Shown one piece after another: positions 61,570 through 62,144 of a stretch of DNA of 62,144 nt. The notes beneath the pieces were generated by a model, which had not been told where the DNA came from, did not search any database, and saw only the letters and a list, made by a program, of their open reading frames with translations. Origin of the DNA: Willaertia magna (lineage: Eukaryota; Heterolobosea; Eutetramitea; Acrasida; Naegleriidae); assembly GCA_902984215.1 (NCBI GenBank), contig CADWAF010004130.1, positions 1 through 62,144 on the forward strand, written 5' to 3'. The first letter of the stretch is position 1. Each line of letters opens with the position of its first letter. Both the position numbers and the translations under genes were made by a program.

Positions 61570-62144
61570 TTACAATTCAATTTTAGCGCCTAATAATTTA
61601 ACAAAAGCTCTTAACCATTCTGGATGTCCTGGCCAAGCAACACCCGTGACTAAATTACCATCAACAACAGCTCCATCAACTTTACAATTTACATATTCTG
61701 CACCAGCGTTTTTAATATCATGTTGAATTGCTGTATAACCAGAAACTTTTCTTCCCTTCAATGCTCCTTCAATTGCAACTAAAATCAATGGTCCGTGACA
61801 AATTGCACCAATTGGTTTTGATTCATTAAGAAAATGTTTTACAATATCCAAAACTTCATTATGTAAACGAAGATGTTCTGGAGCGCGACCACCTGGTAAA
61901 ATTAAACCAACATATTCATTGACACTTTCTAAAGCCGTATTAAAATCTAAATTAATTCCGAATTGGTGACCTTTTAATTCAGTATAAGTTTGTTCACCTG
62001 CAAGAAAGTCATGCACAGCAGTTACTACTTTATCACCAGCTTTTTTATTAGGTGAAATGACATCAACTTTATAACCTAACATTTCTAAAGATTGATATGG
62101 AACCATAGCTTCATAATCTTCAACATAGTCACCAACAATCATTA
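61570..62144 (-). CDS. DJ-1/PfpI family protein, 5' end cut by the window
   Basis: The frame is open to the window edge; the visible 190 residues start at MIVGDYVEDYE, where family members usually have a few more residues, so the N-terminus probably lies outside. It has the nucleophile elbow Cys in GAICHGPLIL, the conserved Glu region near the start (GDYVEDYE) and VISPNKKAG, and GLILPGGRAPEHLR. It resembles the PfpI/YhbO subgroup, whose members are reported as deglycases, chaperones or proteases. The end AKIEL is complete (stop at 61570-61572). Confidence 0.88.
   Translation of the reverse strand, partial: MIVGDYVEDYEAMVPYQSLEMLGYKVDVISPNKKAGDKVVTAVHDFLAGEQTYTELKGHQFGINLDFNTALESVNEYVGLILPGGRAPEHLRLHNEVLDIVKHFLNESKPIGAICHGPLILVAIEGALKGRKVSGYTAIQHDIKNAGAEYVNCKVDGAVVDGNLVTGVAWPGHPEWLRAFVKLLGAKIEL

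Noticed and set aside
1..62144. CRISPR arrays, tRNA or rRNA genes, transposases
   Set aside because: None seen on reading both strands; a covariance-model or repeat scan was not possible here.

Overview
This is an AT-rich nuclear fragment from a free-living protist, most plausibly an amoeboflagellate of the Heterolobosea (Naegleria/Willaertia-like). The assignment is inference. Genes are dense and read in the standard code. Thirteen of them are interrupted by very short GT-AG introns; the 26 I could place are 39-105 bases long. Starts usually sit behind A-runs. Spliceosomal introns, BBS5, exocyst, G-protein and kinetochore genes show a eukaryote. BBS5 and a MYCBP/FAP174-like gene point to a lineage able to build a flagellum, which argues against dictyostelids despite the RegA-like phosphodiesterase.

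Layout. 1-2250 is almost pure A/T with no gene and ends in an orphan coding fragment (2251-2436). 2498-12823 holds BRCT-BAH, CTU1, a SENP8-like protease, a Rieske/FAD oxidase ending in SKL, a membrane-anchored LEA-like protein, an RCC1 protein and an F-box/GTPase fusion. 12883-23357 holds CCT6, a MIS12-like kinetochore candidate, a CH/coiled-coil/DIL protein, a charged protein of possible mitochondrial location and a DEP-RGS protein. 23657-33770 holds D-lactate dehydrogenase, BBS5, a GNAT acetyltransferase, SHMT, TCTP, RGS-START, cysteinyl-tRNA synthetase and MYCBP. 33910-48059 holds a receiver-phosphodiesterase with a C-terminal membrane anchor, a five-exon RCC1-like gene, PEX16, a Brawnin/UQCC6-like micropeptide, a G-alpha, a VAMP7-like longin SNARE, Sec5, a degenerate 2OG-oxygenase-like protein and an unrecognised helical protein. 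48083-62144 holds PRPP synthetase, ABCE1, TrpRS, a small type I membrane protein, a second extreme AT block (54668-55860), RELCH, the head-to-head vitamin B6 pair PdxT/PdxS and an edge-truncated DJ-1/PfpI protein.

How genes connect. Four genes fit one G-protein/cAMP network: G-alpha, DEP-RGS, RGS-START and the RegA-like phosphodiesterase. PEX16 and the SKL-ending oxidase indicate working peroxisomes. PdxT and PdxS form the two-subunit PLP synthase and diverge from a 226-base gap, as fungal SNO/SNZ pairs do; SHMT in the same window is a PLP enzyme. VAMP7-like, Sec5 and RELCH belong to late membrane traffic. Several genes here needed exon joining (MYCBP, the second RCC1-like gene, BBS5, G-alpha, VAMP7, PRPS, PdxS) and would look broken or absent in a single-frame reading.
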